This document shows, in pieces, positions 26,128-36,577 of a DNA stretch of 52,828 nt. The stretch spans positions 1 through 52,828 of the forward strand of contig PAXN01000015.1 of NCBI GenBank assembly GCA_002715005.1, written 5' to 3'. Positions within the stretch are counted from its first letter, which is position 1. The number at the start of each line of letters is the position of its first letter. A model generated the notes under the pieces. That model was not told the origin of the DNA and made no database searches. It saw only the letters and a list, made by a program, of their open reading frames with translations. The stretch comes from Rhodospirillaceae bacterium (lineage in GTDB: Bacteria > Pseudomonadota > Alphaproteobacteria > UBA8366). Made by a program: the position numbers and the translations under genes.

Positions 26128-26707
26128 TTGCCGCATCCTTGACTGGATCACCCCCACTCCGACGCCCAACAATTTCGCCAACTTTTTTTCCACGTTTACC
26201 AGCGATGTGACGGGGGGAGCAACACTTCGACAACGCATCAAATGTCGCCTTGATCATATTGTGACCATTGGAACTACCAACAGATTTTGCTACAACGTCT
26301 TGCATGCCGAGTGCTTCAAAAACCGCACGCATCGGGCCGCCAGCGATAATACCTGTACCCGGAGGTGCATTACGTACAACCACACGGCCGGCTCCGAAAC
26401 GGCCACGCACATCGTGATGCAAAGTTCGACCTTCACGCAATGGAACACGAACTAATTTCTTGCGAGCACTTTCAGTCGCCTTGCGGATCGCTTCTGGTAC
26501 TTCACGCGCCTTACCCAATCCATGGCCAACACGACCCTTACCGTCTCCGACGACAACAACCGCTGAAAACGCGAAACGACGGCCGCCTTTGACCACTTTT
26601 GCAACACGGTTGATACCAACCAATTTTTCAATCAGCTCAGGCTGATCGTTCTGGTCGTCTCGCCCCCGTCCGCGGCCTCGGCCCCTACCTTGTGGTTCCC
26701 GTGCCAT
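26120..26707 (-). CDS. rpsE: 30S ribosomal protein S5
   Basis: S5 helps maintain decoding accuracy and mRNA unwinding at the entry site. The 195-aa protein has [40 protein letters not shown], and [19 protein letters not shown]. The N-terminus is an Arg-Gly repeat ([11 protein letters not shown]). It overlaps rpmD by 8 bp and follows rplR by 15 bp. Confidence 0.96.
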   Translation of the reverse strand: MAREPQGRGRGRGRGRDDQNDQPELIEKLVGINRVAKVVKGGRRFAFSAVVVVGDGKGRVGHGLGKAREVPEAIRKATESARKKLVRVPLREGRTLHHDVRGRFGAGRVVVRNAPPGTGIIAGGPMRAVFEALGMQDVVAKSVGSSNGHNMIKATFDALSKCCSPRHIAGKRGKKVGEIVGRRSGGDPVKDAANG

Positions 26708-26722
26708 ATTCTCTGAACTCCC

Positions 26723-27085
26723 TTAAAACGCCAATCCGCCTTCGCGCGCAGCTTCGGCCAATGCCTTAACCCGCCCGTGATAGGCATAACCTCCACGATC
26801 AAATACAACCACCGAAACGCCAGCCTTTGTAGCTCGCTCGGCAATCAGTTTACCCACTGCACCGGCCGCATCTTTATTACCACCAGCTTTCAACTTCTCT
26901 CGCAAACCTTTATCGGTAGACGAAGCGGCAGCTACTGTAACACCGCTATCATCGTCGATGACCTGTGCATAAATATTTAGATTCGAACGGAATATGGACA
27001 ACCTTAGCTTGCCCTTTGCGCTGCGACGTAAATTATAGCGATTTCGTCTTTTTCGCCGATCGAATAGTCTTTTTGAGCTCAACAT
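26723..27085 (-). CDS. rplR: 50S ribosomal protein L18
   Basis: L18 binds 5S rRNA and helps dock it on the large subunit. The 120-aa protein contains [34 protein letters not shown], and the C-terminal [20 protein letters not shown]. It sits 12 bp after rplF. Confidence 0.96.
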   Translation of the reverse strand: MLSSKRLFDRRKRRNRYNLRRSAKGKLRLSIFRSNLNIYAQVIDDDSGVTVAAASSTDKGLREKLKAGGNKDAAGAVGKLIAERATKAGVSVVVFDRGGYAYHGRVKALAEAAREGGLAF

Positions 27086-27097
27086 CCCATTCGCCCT

Positions 27098-27637
27098 CTA
27101 CTTCTTCTTACCTTCTTTGCGCAGGATGTATTCATCAGAATAACGAATCCCCTTACCTTTATAAGGTTCGGGTGTCCGGAAACTTCTGATCTTACTTGCA
27201 ACCTGCCCTACTTGTTGTTTACTAGCTCCGCTAACTGTAATCACTCCATCGCGATCGCCTTCAAGCACGATATTTACGCCTTCGGGAATGGGAAAATCGA
27301 TATCGTGACTATAGCCTAGCTGCAAATTTAAAACCTTACCTTTGACCTGAGCGCGGTAACCAACACCATTGATTTCAAGCTTTTTCGTAAATCCGTCAGT
27401 AACACCGCACAATGCATTGTAAACCAAGCTCCGGGTCGTACCCCAAAGGGAACGTGCGCGCTTGCTTTCGTCTACCGGCGTCACGGTAACCTTTCCATCG
27501 TCTAATGAAACTTTAACAGCGTCAGTCAATGGAACCGTTTGCTCGCCCAACTTACCTTTTGCGATCAACAAACCGCTGGCAATCGACACATCGACGCCAT
27601 CAGGCACCAAAACAGGATTTTTACCTACACGCGACAT
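27098..27637 (-). CDS. rplF: 50S ribosomal protein L6
   Basis: L6 lies near the sarcin-ricin loop and supports elongation-factor binding. The 179-aa protein has MSRVGKNPVLVPDGVDVSI at the start, GYRAQVKGKVLNLQLGYSH, and the C-terminal PEPYKGKGIRYSDEYILRK. It lies 24 bp after rpsH. Confidence 0.97.
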   Translation of the reverse strand: MSRVGKNPVLVPDGVDVSIASGLLIAKGKLGEQTVPLTDAVKVSLDDGKVTVTPVDESKRARSLWGTTRSLVYNALCGVTDGFTKKLEINGVGYRAQVKGKVLNLQLGYSHDIDFPIPEGVNIVLEGDRDGVITVSGASKQQVGQVASKIRSFRTPEPYKGKGIRYSDEYILRKEGKKK

Positions 27638-27661
27638 AATGCTTCTCCTTAAAAATGCCGC

Positions 27662-28060
27662 TTAAAACACTTGGCACAGGACTTCGCCACCAACATTCTG
27701 CTCGCGGGCTTCAGCGTCCGACAGAACACCACGAGGCGTCGAAAGAATAGAAATACCGAGACCATTATAAACCCGCCGCAAATCCTTAATACCGGAATAA
27801 ATGCGACGACCCGGCGTCGACACACGAGAAATTTCACGAATAACGGGCTCCCCATTGTGATATTTGAGCTCAATGGTTAGCTCTTGAATACCAGCGCGTA
27901 ATTCAGCCCAACTAAAACCTCGAATATAGCCCTCTCGCTCCAAAGCGCCGAGCACATTAGCCCGTAACTTGGAAGCAGGACAAATAACAGTCGACGAATT
28001 ATTATGCTGACCGTTTCGAATACGGGTCAACATATCGCCCAAAGGATCGCTCATTGTCAT
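27662..28060 (-). CDS. rpsH: 30S ribosomal protein S8
   Basis: S8 nucleates assembly of the central 16S domain and in many bacteria represses the spc operon. The 132-aa protein begins [18 protein letters not shown] and ends [33 protein letters not shown] lies 9 bases before the first ATG; the second ATG two codons later is an alternative. It is 12 bp after rpsN. Confidence 0.96.
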   Translation of the reverse strand: MTMSDPLGDMLTRIRNGQHNNSSTVICPASKLRANVLGALEREGYIRGFSWAELRAGIQELTIELKYHNGEPVIREISRVSTPGRRIYSGIKDLRRVYNGLGISILSTPRGVLSDAEAREQNVGGEVLCQVF

Positions 28061-28072
28061 GGAGGCGTTCTC

Positions 28073-28378
28073 CTACCAGCTTGACTTTACTATCCCAGGC
28101 AAATGCCCAGATGATGCGAGGTCCCGCAACGCAATGCGGGACATTTTATATTTACGATGAAAACCACGCGGACGACCGGTAAGTTCACAGCGGTTACGAA
28201 TACGAGCCGGCGCGGAATTACGCGGCAGCCGAGAAAGTTTTAGCCGTGCCGCAAAGCGTTCCTCCGCGGGCAAACTCTGATCTTTAGCGATCGCCCGCAA
28301 CGCGTTTCGCTTATCAGCATACCGTGCGACCATACGCCGCCGGCGCTTGTTTTTTTGAATGGCGCTCATTTTAGCCAT
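28073..28378 (-). CDS. rpsN: 30S ribosomal protein S14
   Basis: S14 is a head protein of the small subunit. The 101-aa product is the long, zinc-free type: it lacks the CxxC pairs and reads [20 protein letters not shown], with [19 protein letters not shown] near the end. The ATG at 28378 lies 1 bp after the rplE stop; an upstream extension would overlap rplE. Confidence 0.96.
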   Translation of the reverse strand: MAKMSAIQKNKRRRRMVARYADKRNALRAIAKDQSLPAEERFAARLKLSRLPRNSAPARIRNRCELTGRPRGFHRKYKMSRIALRDLASSGHLPGIVKSSW

Positions 28379-28379
28379 A

Positions 28380-28961
28380 TTAAGCTTGTCCCTTGTCAGT
28401 CTTTGGTTTTGGGAATGGCAGGTTGAACCCTCGAAGAAGCTCCCTAGCTTCATGATCGGTTTTTGCCGTTGTGCAAATCACTACATTCATCCCTCTAATG
28501 GTATCGACTTGATCATAATCGATTTCCGGAAATACAATCTGTTCTTTAAGTCCCAAAGAATAGTTACCGCTGCCATCAAAACTGGTAGCCGACAATCCAC
28601 GAAAATCTCGTACACGGGGTAACGCGACCATAACAAGACGATCGAGAAACTCATACATGCGGTCACGACGCAATGTCACTTTGGCCCCAATTGGCATACC
28701 TTCGCGCAATTTGAAATTTGCAATTGATGTTTTTGCCTTGGTGACTTGGGGTTTTTGACCCGTAATAGCAGCTAAATCCCCGCATGCGGCACCAATCTTT
28801 TTCGAGTCCCCAACAGCGTCCCCAATCCCCATATTTACAACAATTTTCGTCAATTTCGGAATCTGCATGGGGTTCGTATAGCCAAACGCATCTGTCATTT
28901 CCTTAACCAACGCATCGCGATAGTGCTTCTTTAGGCGCGGTATATATTTTTCTTCAGCCAT
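28380..28961 (-). CDS. rplE: 50S ribosomal protein L5
   Basis: L5 binds 5S rRNA and contacts the P-site tRNA. The 193-aa protein contains [55 protein letters not shown], and [18 protein letters not shown]. It is slightly longer than the E. coli protein because of a short Lys/Pro tail. It lies 11 bp after rplX. Confidence 0.96.
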   Translation of the reverse strand: MAEEKYIPRLKKHYRDALVKEMTDAFGYTNPMQIPKLTKIVVNMGIGDAVGDSKKIGAACGDLAAITGQKPQVTKAKTSIANFKLREGMPIGAKVTLRRDRMYEFLDRLVMVALPRVRDFRGLSATSFDGSGNYSLGLKEQIVFPEIDYDQVDTIRGMNVVICTTAKTDHEARELLRGFNLPFPKPKTDKGQA

Positions 28962-28972
28962 CTATTTTCGCC

Positions 28973-29290
28973 TTAGCTATCAATTACTTCACCCGAAATC
29001 TTGGCAAAACGAACTTTGCGTCCGTCTTCTAGTGTCCGGAACCCAACGCGTGTCGGCTTATTTTCCTTTGGATCCACATGTGCAAGGTTGGACAAATGAA
29101 CCGATAATTCTTTGTCGATAATGCCACCCGGATTGGACTGGCTCGGCCTAGTATGGCGTTTGGCAACGTTAACGCCCTGCACAAAAGCTCTATTATCTTT
29201 TGTGACAATTTTCATCACCTCACCGACTTTTCCCTTATCTTTGCCCGTCAGCACCATAACTTTATCGCCCTTCTTAATTTTTGCGGCCAT
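28973..29290 (-). CDS. rplX: 50S ribosomal protein L24
   Basis: L24 starts large-subunit assembly. The 105-aa KOW-domain protein has [20 protein letters not shown] and [18 protein letters not shown]. Its start overlaps the rplN stop by one base (TAATG). Confidence 0.97.
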   Translation of the reverse strand: MAAKIKKGDKVMVLTGKDKGKVGEVMKIVTKDNRAFVQGVNVAKRHTRPSQSNPGGIIDKELSVHLSNLAHVDPKENKPTRVGFRTLEDGRKVRFAKISGEVIDS

Positions 29291-29658
29291 TACAACACCT
29301 CCGGCGCGAGCGAAATAATTTTCATAAACTGTTTGGCACGCAATTCACGGGTAACAGGGCCGAAAATACGGGTGCCAATGGGCTCATTTTGATTATTAAT
29401 CAAAACCGCCGCATTGCGGTCAAATCGAATGGCAGTACCGTCATCCCGACGCACTTCTTTTGCGGTACGTACGATAACAGCTTTCAATACTTCACCCTTC
29501 TTTACTCGACCGCGCGGAATAGCTTCTTTCACTGACACAACGATAACATCGCCGACACCGGCGGATTTTCGTTTTGAGCCTCCCAGTACTTTGATGCACT
29601 GGACGCGCTTGGCGCCGGAATTATCGGCGACATCTAAATTTGTCTGCATCTGGATCAT
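29290..29658 (-). CDS. rplN: 50S ribosomal protein L14
   Basis: L14 forms an intersubunit bridge. The 122-aa protein shows [39 protein letters not shown] and [19 protein letters not shown]. It overlaps rplX by one base and lies 27 bp after rpsQ. Confidence 0.97.
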   Translation of the reverse strand: MIQMQTNLDVADNSGAKRVQCIKVLGGSKRKSAGVGDVIVVSVKEAIPRGRVKKGEVLKAVIVRTAKEVRRDDGTAIRFDRNAAVLINNQNEPIGTRIFGPVTRELRAKQFMKIISLAPEVL

Positions 29659-29685
29659 GATCCAGCGCTCCCTTTAAATCTTAAC

Positions 29686-29922
29686 TCATGTACCTTCCGA
29701 CAGGACTTCCCAACTTTTACGCTTGGAAAGCGGTCGGCATTCCTGAATACGAACAACGTCCCCGGCCTTGCATCGGTTGTCTTCGTCATGTGCCATATAC
29801 TTCTTCGAACGTCTGATAAATTTCTGATAAAGTGGATGTTTAATCTTCCGCTCGACACGCACAACGACAGACTTGTCCTTGGCGTCTTTTAATACTTGTC
29901 CCTGCAAAACGCGCTTTGACAT
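29686..29922 (-). CDS. rpsQ: 30S ribosomal protein S17
   Basis: S17 is a primary 16S-binding OB-fold protein. The 78-aa product begins [19 protein letters not shown], with [20 protein letters not shown] later. The ATG at 29922 has AAGGGG eight bases upstream and is preferred over a TTG two codons earlier. Confidence 0.95.
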   Translation of the reverse strand: MSKRVLQGQVLKDAKDKSVVVRVERKIKHPLYQKFIRRSKKYMAHDEDNRCKAGDVVRIQECRPLSKRKSWEVLSEGT

Positions 29923-29934
29923 TACCAATACCCC

Positions 29935-30129
29935 TTACGAAGCCGCAGCCCGTTGATTCAAAATAGTCTTAATACGTGCGATATCCCTACGGACCTCACG
30001 CACTCGTCCCGTGTTCTCTAGCTGGCCGCTGGCCCGCTGAAACCGGAGGTTAAACGCTTCTTTGCGCAGGTCAATTAGTTGCCCAGCTAATTCATCGTCG
30101 GTTTTCTGCCGAATATCTTCTGCTTTCAT
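29935..30129 (-). CDS. rpmC: 50S ribosomal protein L29
   Basis: L29 lies at the polypeptide exit and is part of the SRP and trigger-factor docking site. The 64-aa protein reads [20 protein letters not shown], then [18 protein letters not shown]. Two tandem ATGs are present; the second (30129) gives better spacing from GGAG. It is 11 bp after rplP. Confidence 0.95.
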   Translation of the reverse strand: MKAEDIRQKTDDELAGQLIDLRKEAFNLRFQRASGQLENTGRVREVRRDIARIKTILNQRAAAS

Positions 30130-30140
30130 CATCCGACTCC

Positions 30141-30554
30141 TTAGCTACCTAACCGCATTATAAAGCGCGTTTTAACCGGCAGTTTTGCCGCGGCTAGTTC
30201 AAACGCACGCTTGGCAGTCTCTCTTTCAACACCATCAAGCTCAAACATCACCCGACCCGGCTTGACACGGGCCATCCAATATTCGGGAGTCCCCTTACCT
30301 TTGCCCATGCGCACTTCGGCTGGCTTTTGACTAACCGGAACATCGGGGAATATTCTAATCCACACGCGCCCGGCACGCTTGATATGACGCGTAATGGTAC
30401 GCCGTGCGGCCTCAATTTGACGAGCCGTTACACGGCCAGGTGTCGTAGCCTTCAGGCCAAAACTGCCGAAATTCAGGGTAGTCCCCCCTTTCGCCAAGCC
30501 TTTCACCCGACCTTTGTGCTGCTTGCGGTGTTTTGTCTGCTTAGGGCTGAGCAT
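30141..30554 (-). CDS. rplP: 50S ribosomal protein L16
   Basis: L16 stabilises tRNA in the A and P sites. The 137-aa protein begins [20 protein letters not shown] and contains [20 protein letters not shown] and the region around Arg81 with its Gly-Lys-Gly run. It lies 23 bp after rpsC. Confidence 0.97.
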   Translation of the reverse strand: MLSPKQTKHRKQHKGRVKGLAKGGTTLNFGSFGLKATTPGRVTARQIEAARRTITRHIKRAGRVWIRIFPDVPVSQKPAEVRMGKGKGTPEYWMARVKPGRVMFELDGVERETAKRAFELAAAKLPVKTRFIMRLGS

Positions 30555-30577
30555 CGTCTAGTCTCCCATAACAGGCC

Positions 30578-31252
30578 TTAGCGGACCTGCTGCTCCTGTA
30601 ATAATTTGTCCTGCGCCATAGGGTCATGTGCTAAGATTTCACCTTTGAACACCCAAACCTTGACGCCGCACGCACCATATGTCGTCTGCGCCGTCGATGT
30701 TCCATAATCTACATCAGCGCGCAATGTATGCAGCGGAACGCGACCTTCCCGATACCATTCAGTTCGTGCTATTTCAGCGCCGCCTAAACGGCCAGCACAG
30801 TTAATCCTAATACCTTCAGCACCAAGACGCATCGCAGATTGCACCGCCCGCTTCATGGCCCGGCGGAATGCAACACGACGGACCAGCTGTTGCGCAATAT
30901 TGTCCGCAACCAACTTTGCGTCCAATTCGGGTTTACGAATTTCAACAATATTCAGCGTTACTTCACCGGCAGTTTTCTTGGCAATTTCTAAGCGCAACTT
31001 CTCGATATCTGCGCCTTTCTTGCCAATTACGACACCCGGACGTGCCGTATGAATAGTGATCCGGGCCTTTTTTGCCGGACGCTCAATTATCACCTTGGAC
31101 ACACCAGCTTGGTTCAGTCGCTCAACAATATAATTACGCAATTGCAAATCTTGGTGCAGCAAAACACCATAGCCACGATCCGCATACCAACGCGAATCCC
31201 ATGTGCGGTTGATGCCGAGCCGGAGCCCGATCGGGTTTACTTTCTGGCCCAT
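30578..31252 (-). CDS. rpsC: 30S ribosomal protein S3
   Basis: S3 lines the mRNA entry channel. The 224-aa protein starts [20 protein letters not shown], has the KH-domain loop [15 protein letters not shown], and ends in the C-domain with [15 protein letters not shown]. It overlaps rplV by one base. Confidence 0.97.
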   Translation of the reverse strand: MGQKVNPIGLRLGINRTWDSRWYADRGYGVLLHQDLQLRNYIVERLNQAGVSKVIIERPAKKARITIHTARPGVVIGKKGADIEKLRLEIAKKTAGEVTLNIVEIRKPELDAKLVADNIAQQLVRRVAFRRAMKRAVQSAMRLGAEGIRINCAGRLGGAEIARTEWYREGRVPLHTLRADVDYGTSTAQTTYGACGVKVWVFKGEILAHDPMAQDKLLQEQQVR

Positions 31253-31632
31253 TATTCCGCTTCCTCTCGTTCTTCGACGATGACGGTCAAGTTACTAAAA
31301 GGCTTCCGGATCCGACCAACACGCCCGCGCGCCCTCGGGCGGAACCGCTTCATTTCGAGCGATTTACCAACTGTGGCTTCTTTCACATATAACCTATCAA
31401 CATCTAGCTGGTGATTGTTTTCAGCATTCGCAATCGCCGATTCTAGAACCTTCTTTACTTCAACAGCAATCCGTCGACGTGAAAAAGTAAGTTCAGCAAG
31501 CGCTTTACTGGCTTCCTTGCCGCGAATAGTCTGTGCAACCAGATTCAGCTTTTGCGGACTTCCTCGTAGTAATTTCCCGAAAGACTTAGCCTGATTTTCG
31601 CCAAGACGGCGCTTGGCCTTTGGTTTACCCAT
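31252..31632 (-). CDS. rplV: 50S ribosomal protein L22
   Basis: L22 lines the exit tunnel with a long hairpin loop. The 126-aa protein has [37 protein letters not shown] and the tip region [19 protein letters not shown]. It is 17 bp after rpsS. Confidence 0.97.
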   Translation of the reverse strand: MGKPKAKRRLGENQAKSFGKLLRGSPQKLNLVAQTIRGKEASKALAELTFSRRRIAVEVKKVLESAIANAENNHQLDVDRLYVKEATVGKSLEMKRFRPRARGRVGRIRKPFSNLTVIVEEREEAE

Positions 31633-31649
31633 TTTCCTACGCGCTCCTA

Positions 31650-31928
31650 TCAGCCACGCTTGGCTCTTTTATCAGCCGTATGGCCGTAAAAGGTCCGAGT
31701 TGGCGAGAATTCGCCAAATTTATGGCCAATCATATTTTCAGTGACCAAAACCGGAATAAATTTGGTGCCGTTATGAACACCGAAAGTCAGCCCAACAAAT
31801 TGCGGCAAGACCGTCGACCGGCGCGACCACGTTTTAATAACGTCATTGCGACCAGAAGCTCGAACCGTTTCTGCTTTTTTCAGCAGATAGCCGTCGACAA
31901 ACGGCCCTTTCCAAACTGAACGTGACAC
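31650..31928 (-). CDS. rpsS: 30S ribosomal protein S19
   Basis: S19 is in the head of the small subunit and contacts S13 and A-site tRNA. The 92-aa protein starts with GTG and reads [20 protein letters not shown], then [20 protein letters not shown] and KLGEFSPTR-like [11 protein letters not shown]. It lies 18 bp after rplB. Confidence 0.97.
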   Translation of the reverse strand: MSRSVWKGPFVDGYLLKKAETVRASGRNDVIKTWSRRSTVLPQFVGLTFGVHNGTKFIPVLVTENMIGHKFGEFSPTRTFYGHTADKRAKRG

Positions 31929-31946
31929 TACTCTTTACTCCCTAAG

Positions 31947-32780
31947 CTAACGTCTCCGACCACGACGCCGGATGATCAACTTACTACTTGGTTTTTTCTT
32001 ATTGCGGGTCCGCTTGCCTTTGGTCGGCTTACCCCACGGTGTAACCGGATGGCGTCCACCAGAAGTTCTCCCCTCACAACCTCCATGGGGGTGATCAACC
32101 GGGTTCATTGCAACACCCCTTACTTGCGGACGCTTACCAAGCCAACGTTTTCGGCCCGCCTTACCAAGCGAAATATTAGCTTGATCGGGGTTGGAAACTG
32201 CACCCACCGTCGCCATACATTCACCGCGTACCAGCCGAAGTTCGCCCGAACTCAGCTTCACTTGCGCATATCCCTGATCACGACCCACTAACTGCACATA
32301 TGCACCGGCAGAACGGGCTATTTGCCCGCCTTTACCAGCCTTCATTTCTACATTGTGGATAATGGTACCAACTGGAATATTATTGAGCGGCAGTGCGTTC
32401 CCTGGCTTAATATCCACGTCCGTGCCAGAAACTACCTGGTCGCCCGGAGCCAGCCGTTGAGGGGCCAAAATATAGGACTGCTCACCATCTTCGAATGTAA
32501 TTAGGGCGATAAATGCCGTGCGGTTAGGGTCGTATTCTATCCGTTCCACGGTTGCCGTCATGTCTATCTTTGCACGCTTGAAATCAATAATACGGTAGCG
32601 CCGTTTATGGCCACCACCACGGCGCCGCGCAGTTATGCGTCCCTTATTGTTTCGGCCACCTTTTTTCGTCAGACCTTCGGTCAAAGTTTTAACTGGCCCA
32701 CCCTTATGAAGGGTAGAACGGTCAACTAACACGAGTTCGCGCATACCCGGCGTAATTGGGTTAAAACTTTTTAACGCCAT
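31947..32780 (-). CDS. rplB: 50S ribosomal protein L2
   Basis: L2 is needed for subunit joining and peptidyl transfer. The 277-aa protein has [34 protein letters not shown], and the conserved [20 protein letters not shown] with the functionally important His. The C-terminus is basic. It lies 4 bp after rplW. Confidence 0.97.
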   Translation of the reverse strand: MALKSFNPITPGMRELVLVDRSTLHKGGPVKTLTEGLTKKGGRNNKGRITARRRGGGHKRRYRIIDFKRAKIDMTATVERIEYDPNRTAFIALITFEDGEQSYILAPQRLAPGDQVVSGTDVDIKPGNALPLNNIPVGTIIHNVEMKAGKGGQIARSAGAYVQLVGRDQGYAQVKLSSGELRLVRGECMATVGAVSNPDQANISLGKAGRKRWLGKRPQVRGVAMNPVDHPHGGCEGRTSGGRHPVTPWGKPTKGKRTRNKKKPSSKLIIRRRGRRR

Positions 32781-32784
32781 GGTT

Positions 32785-33111
32785 CTAGACTCCCGTGGTT
32801 ACGTCGATCGAATGCCCTTCTTCAAGGCATACGATGGCTTTTTTAGTATGGTTACGTCGACCTTCACGGCCTCGGAATAGCTTAACTTTGCCTTTCTGGC
32901 GCAGCGTGTTAACGGCTTTAACTTTCACATCAAATAACGCTTCTACTGCCGACTTGATTTCAGGCTTTGTAGCATCCATCGGCACGCGAAACGTTACCTG
33001 GCCAAATTCGGCACCCAAGGTCGCTTTTTCAGTGATAACCGGCGATCGGATCAACTCATATTGACGCTGCTTCGTCACACTTTTATCGTACTTGAAATAT
33101 TTCCAACTCAT
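32785..33111 (-). CDS. rplW: 50S ribosomal protein L23
   Basis: L23 is the trigger-factor and SRP anchor at the tunnel exit. The 108-aa protein contains [35 protein letters not shown] and [20 protein letters not shown]. About ten residues precede the usual start, and its ATG overlaps rplD by 4 bp, supporting this start. Confidence 0.95.
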   Translation of the reverse strand: MSWKYFKYDKSVTKQRQYELIRSPVITEKATLGAEFGQVTFRVPMDATKPEIKSAVEALFDVKVKAVNTLRQKGKVKLFRGREGRRNHTKKAIVCLEEGHSIDVTTGV

Positions 33112-33728
33112 AATAAGCGAGCCCCCAATCCTTCCACTGCACCTTTGGTCAAAACCAACGTATCGCGACGAAGAATGTCGTAAACATTGGCACCTTCGGT
33201 TGGCAGCACATCCACATTAGGGATGTTTCTAGCGGCCCTAACGAAATTCTCATTAATCGGAGACCCCCCAACAATCAAAACACGTCCCCAATTCAGTTTC
33301 GCAAACTTTACAGCCAGCGACTTAGTTTTCCCTTCTTTCAGTTCGGCATCATCAAGGATAATCAACTTGCCGTCAGCCTGCTTCGCAGATAGCGCAGAAC
33401 GAAGAGCCAACTTCCGAAATTTCTTAGTCAGCTTATGACCGTGATCGCGAACGACAGGGCCAAAAACCGTCGCACCGCCTCGCATCTGAACCACTTTGAT
33501 CGAACCTTGACGAGCGCGGCCGGAGCCCTTTTGACGAAATGGCTTAGCCGTTGTCCCCCGGATCTCGCCGCGGGTTTTAACCTTATGCGTTCCGGCACGT
33601 TTTTTCGCACGCTGAAAATTCACCATACGAGTAAGAATATCTTTACGAACATCTACTCCGAACACCGCATCTGGTAACTCAATATTGCCAGCCGCCGTGT
33701 TCTCTAAGGTGATGATTTTTGCTTTCAT
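33108..33728 (-). CDS. rplD: 50S ribosomal protein L4
   Basis: L4 extends into the exit tunnel; in E. coli it autoregulates the S10 operon. The 206-aa protein has [36 protein letters not shown], and [20 protein letters not shown]. It is 6 bp after rplC. Confidence 0.96.
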   Translation of the reverse strand: MKAKIITLENTAAGNIELPDAVFGVDVRKDILTRMVNFQRAKKRAGTHKVKTRGEIRGTTAKPFRQKGSGRARQGSIKVVQMRGGATVFGPVVRDHGHKLTKKFRKLALRSALSAKQADGKLIILDDAELKEGKTKSLAVKFAKLNWGRVLIVGGSPINENFVRAARNIPNVDVLPTEGANVYDILRRDTLVLTKGAVEGLGARLL

Positions 33729-33734
33729 CGTTCC

Positions 33735-34490
33735 TTAGTCCTTCTTTTCTTCTTCAGTGGCTTCTCCTATGGACGCTTGCTCCCCTTCTAGGGCCGCAGA
33801 TTCTACAGGTGCATCTCTATCTTTTAACGCAGCCGGAAAAGGTGCATCCTCAGGGAGAGCCTTCTTCACCGCATCCTTAATTGTCACCCAACCGCCTTTG
33901 GACCCAGGGACCGCTCCCTTTACCAATATCAAGCCATTGTCATCATCGGTTTCGACCACGACTAAATTCTGAGAGGTAACCTGATTGGCTCCCATATGGC
34001 CAGCCATCTTTTTACCCTTAAAAACTTTACCAGGGTCCTGACACTGACCGGTTGAACCGTGCGATCTATGCGAAATCGAGACACCATGCGTCGCTCGTAA
34101 ACCTGCAAACCCGTGACGCTTCATGGCGCCGGCAAATCCCTTACCTATGCTTTCGCCAGTAACATCTACATATTGTCCAGAGACAAAATGGCTAGGAGCA
34201 ATTTCTGCCCCGACGTCTAACAACCCATCGTCGCTAACGCGAAACTCCACTAACTTTCGCTTAAGCTCTACTTTAGATTTAGCGAAATGGCCGCGCATAG
34301 CATTAGTCGTATTTTTCGCTTTGGGCTTACCACTTCCTAATTGAACAGCGTTATAACCTTCGCTATCGGCACGACGTACCGCAACTACGCAGCATTCCTC
34401 TACCTTCAACACAGTAACCGGCACATGACTACCATCTCCTGCAAAGACTCGGGTCATACCCAGTTTTTGTGCCACTAATCCGGTTCGCAT
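33735..34490 (-). CDS. rplC: 50S ribosomal protein L3, C-terminally extended
   Basis: L3 starts large-subunit assembly near the peptidyl transferase centre. The 251-aa protein has [40 protein letters not shown], and [20 protein letters not shown] with the conserved Gln that is methylated in E. coli. The last 35 or so residues are an acidic, Ala/Glu-rich tail ([17 protein letters not shown]). It is 19 bp after rpsJ. Confidence 0.96.
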   Translation of the reverse strand: MRTGLVAQKLGMTRVFAGDGSHVPVTVLKVEECCVVAVRRADSEGYNAVQLGSGKPKAKNTTNAMRGHFAKSKVELKRKLVEFRVSDDGLLDVGAEIAPSHFVSGQYVDVTGESIGKGFAGAMKRHGFAGLRATHGVSISHRSHGSTGQCQDPGKVFKGKKMAGHMGANQVTSQNLVVVETDDDNGLILVKGAVPGSKGGWVTIKDAVKKALPEDAPFPAALKDRDAPVESAALEGEQASIGEATEEEKKD

Positions 34491-34509
34491 TACTCTGTTT
34501 CCCTACCGC

Positions 34510-34818
34510 TTAGAGCTTAATCTGAACGTCAACCCCAGACGCCAGGTCGAGCTTCATCAGCGCGTCCACAGTCTGTGGTGTCGGATCAACTATGTCGAGT
34601 AGCCGCTTATGAGTGCGGACCTCGAATTGTTCACGACTTTTCTTATCGATGTGCGGCGAACGGAGAACCGTCACCTTTTCAATACGGGTCGGCAAGGGGA
34701 TTGGGCCCCGCACTTGGGCTCCCGTGCGCTTCGCTGTATTGACGATCTCTTGGGTCGACTGATCGAGTACACGATGGTCGAACGCCTTTAACCGTATGCG
34801 TATATTTTGACTGTCCAT
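34510..34818 (-). CDS. rpsJ: 30S ribosomal protein S10
   Basis: S10 is a head protein that also serves in NusB-dependent antitermination. The 102-aa protein has [40 protein letters not shown] and [17 protein letters not shown]. It follows tuf by 31 bp, so the S10 operon appears to be read from the tRNA-tuf promoter region. Confidence 0.97.
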   Translation of the reverse strand: MDSQNIRIRLKAFDHRVLDQSTQEIVNTAKRTGAQVRGPIPLPTRIEKVTVLRSPHIDKKSREQFEVRTHKRLLDIVDPTPQTVDALMKLDLASGVDVQIKL

Positions 34819-34849
34819 GAGATCGTCTCCAAATCAGCGCCTAAGCTGC

Positions 34850-36040
34850 CTACTCTGTAATAGCTGTTACGACGCCGGCACCAACTGTCTTGCCACCTTC
34901 ACGAATCGCAAATCGCAAGCCTTCGTCCATCGCAATCGGCGCAATCAAGTTCACACCCATCGAGATATTGTCGCCGGGCATAACCATTTCGGTACCATCG
35001 GGCAGATCAACCGTTCCCGTTACATCGGTCGTCCGGAAGTAAAACTGAGGACGATAGTTCGAGAAGAACGGCGTATGACGTCCGCCTTCATCTTTTGTCA
35101 ATATATAGCACTCGCACTGAAACTTAGTGTGCGGTTCAATGGAACCAGGCTGCGCCAGCACTTGGCCGCGCTCAACACCCTCGCGCTCAATACCGCGCAA
35201 CAATGCTCCGATATTGTCGCCAGCCTCTCCTTGATCTAACAATTTGCGGAACATCTCGACGCCAGTGCAAACCGTCTTTGACGTGTCACGAATGCCGACA
35301 ATCTCAATCTCATCACCAACATTAACAATTCCACGCTCTACACGGCCCGTCACGACGGTACCACGACCGGAAATCGAAAACACATCCTCAATAGGCATTA
35401 AGAATGGCAAATCTTTAGGACGCTCCGGCTGCGGGATGTAATCGTCAACTGCCGCCATCAACTCCAGAATTTTATTCGCACCCGTATCAGGGTCCTTACC
35501 TTCAAGCGCACCCAAAGCCGTACCCGCAACAATCGGAATATCATCGCCAGGAAAGTCATAGCTCGACAAAAGCTCACGCACTTCAAGCTCAACCAGTTCC
35601 AATAATTCTTCATCATCGACCTGATCAACCTTATTCAAAAATACAACTATCGCGGGAACACCAACCTGACGCGCCAACAAAATATGCTCACGGGTTTGCG
35701 GCATCGGGCCGTCAGCCGCATTAACAACCAATATCGCCCCATCCATTTGCGCCGCACCCGTGATCATGTTCTTCACATAATCAGCATGCCCCGGGCAATC
35801 CACATGCGCGTAATGGCGGTTTTGCGTCTCATATTCAACATGAGCTGTATTAATCGTGATACCGCGCTCTTTCTCTTCTGGCGCTTTATCAATATCAGCG
35901 TAATCCGTGAACGTAGCTCCGCCTGTATCAGCTAAAACCTTCGTAATCGCAGCAGTCAGTGTCGTCTTGCCGTGATCAACGTGACCAATCGTACCAATAT
36001 TACAATGCGGTTTGGTCCGTTCAAATTTCTCTTTCGACAT
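34850..36040 (-). CDS. tuf: Elongation factor Tu
   Basis: EF-Tu is the GTPase that delivers aminoacyl-tRNA to the ribosome. The 396-aa protein starts [20 protein letters not shown]. It has the P-loop [13 protein letters not shown], switch [15 protein letters not shown], and NKVD for guanine recognition, followed by beta-barrel domains 2 and 3. It is preceded by tRNA-Gly and tRNA-Tyr on the same strand, with 93 bp between tRNA-Gly and its ATG. fusA, rpsG and rpsL do not precede it here, so this copy is not in a str operon within this window. Confidence 0.98.
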   Translation of the reverse strand: MSKEKFERTKPHCNIGTIGHVDHGKTTLTAAITKVLADTGGATFTDYADIDKAPEEKERGITINTAHVEYETQNRHYAHVDCPGHADYVKNMITGAAQMDGAILVVNAADGPMPQTREHILLARQVGVPAIVVFLNKVDQVDDEELLELVELEVRELLSSYDFPGDDIPIVAGTALGALEGKDPDTGANKILELMAAVDDYIPQPERPKDLPFLMPIEDVFSISGRGTVVTGRVERGIVNVGDEIEIVGIRDTSKTVCTGVEMFRKLLDQGEAGDNIGALLRGIEREGVERGQVLAQPGSIEPHTKFQCECYILTKDEGGRHTPFFSNYRPQFYFRTTDVTGTVDLPDGTEMVMPGDNISMGVNLIAPIAMDEGLRFAIREGGKTVGAGVVTAITE

Positions 36041-36133
36041 CGGCCTTAAATTCCTGTTCTCTAATAGTTAACAAAATTACGCTATTTAAACTCGCGTGCA
36101 CCAAAACTATCGTCCCAAGTCGCTCCGTAATTT

Positions 36134-36209
36134 TGGAGCGGGCGGTGGGAATCGAACCCACATCACCAGCTTGGAAGGCTGGGGTAATAAGCCATTATAC
36201 GACGCCCGC
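36134..36209 (-). tRNA. tRNA-Gly (TCC)
   Basis: Acceptor GCGGGCG / CGCCCGC, anticodon stem CCAGC / GCTGG around CTTCCAA (anticodon TCC), T-arm GGTTCGATTCC and an encoded CCA are all visible. It lies between tRNA-Tyr and tuf. The 3' end (CGCTCC) is complementary to the GGAGCG seven bases beyond the CCA, which may form a trailer hairpin at 36121-36140. Confidence 0.96.
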
Positions 36210-36292
36210 ACGCTTTAAATCCCGCCAACCTAAAACAACAACCTTTTAATACACCTCAACTCTTCTAATAATTCTCAGCACCAGACGTAGAG

Positions 36293-36377
36293 TGGTGGAG
36301 GGGGTTGGATTTGAACCAACGTAGGCATAGCCAACGGGTTTACAGCCCGTCCCTTTTAACCACTCAGGCACCCCTCC
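36293..36377 (-). tRNA. tRNA-Tyr (GTA)
   Basis: This is a class II tRNA with acceptor GGAGGGG / CCCCTCC, anticodon stem ACGGG / CCCGT around CTGTAAA (anticodon GTA), a variable arm, T-arm GGTTCAAATCC, and an encoded CCA at 36293-36295. It is the first gene of the Tyr-Gly-tuf unit and lies about 30 bases downstream of the predicted transcription start. Confidence 0.96.
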
Positions 36378-36414
36378 GACGCGTCAGCTACCTCGCCATC
36401 GCAACGGACTGGGC

Positions 36415-36442
36415 ACTATGGTGATTTAAACCCCCTTGTCAA
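36415..36442 (-). promoter_or_regulatory. Promoter of the tRNA-Tyr - tRNA-Gly - tuf unit
   Basis: On the minus strand a perfect TTGACA (36437-36442) is followed 16 bp later by CATAGT (36415-36420), which matches four of six positions of TATAAT. Transcription would begin about 30 bases before tRNA-Tyr. It lies between this unit and the divergent rlmB gene. Confidence 0.65.
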
Positions 36443-36577
36443 CGCAAATTAAGACATCCACACAGCATAAAAAACGCAACCCGCCCTCCCCGGCCAAAAA
36501 AGCAAAGAAGCGTGTGTTGCGAAAGTCTTACGAACCGTCATAGTACAAAGCATCCGAATCAAAAGCAAGTAAACCTC

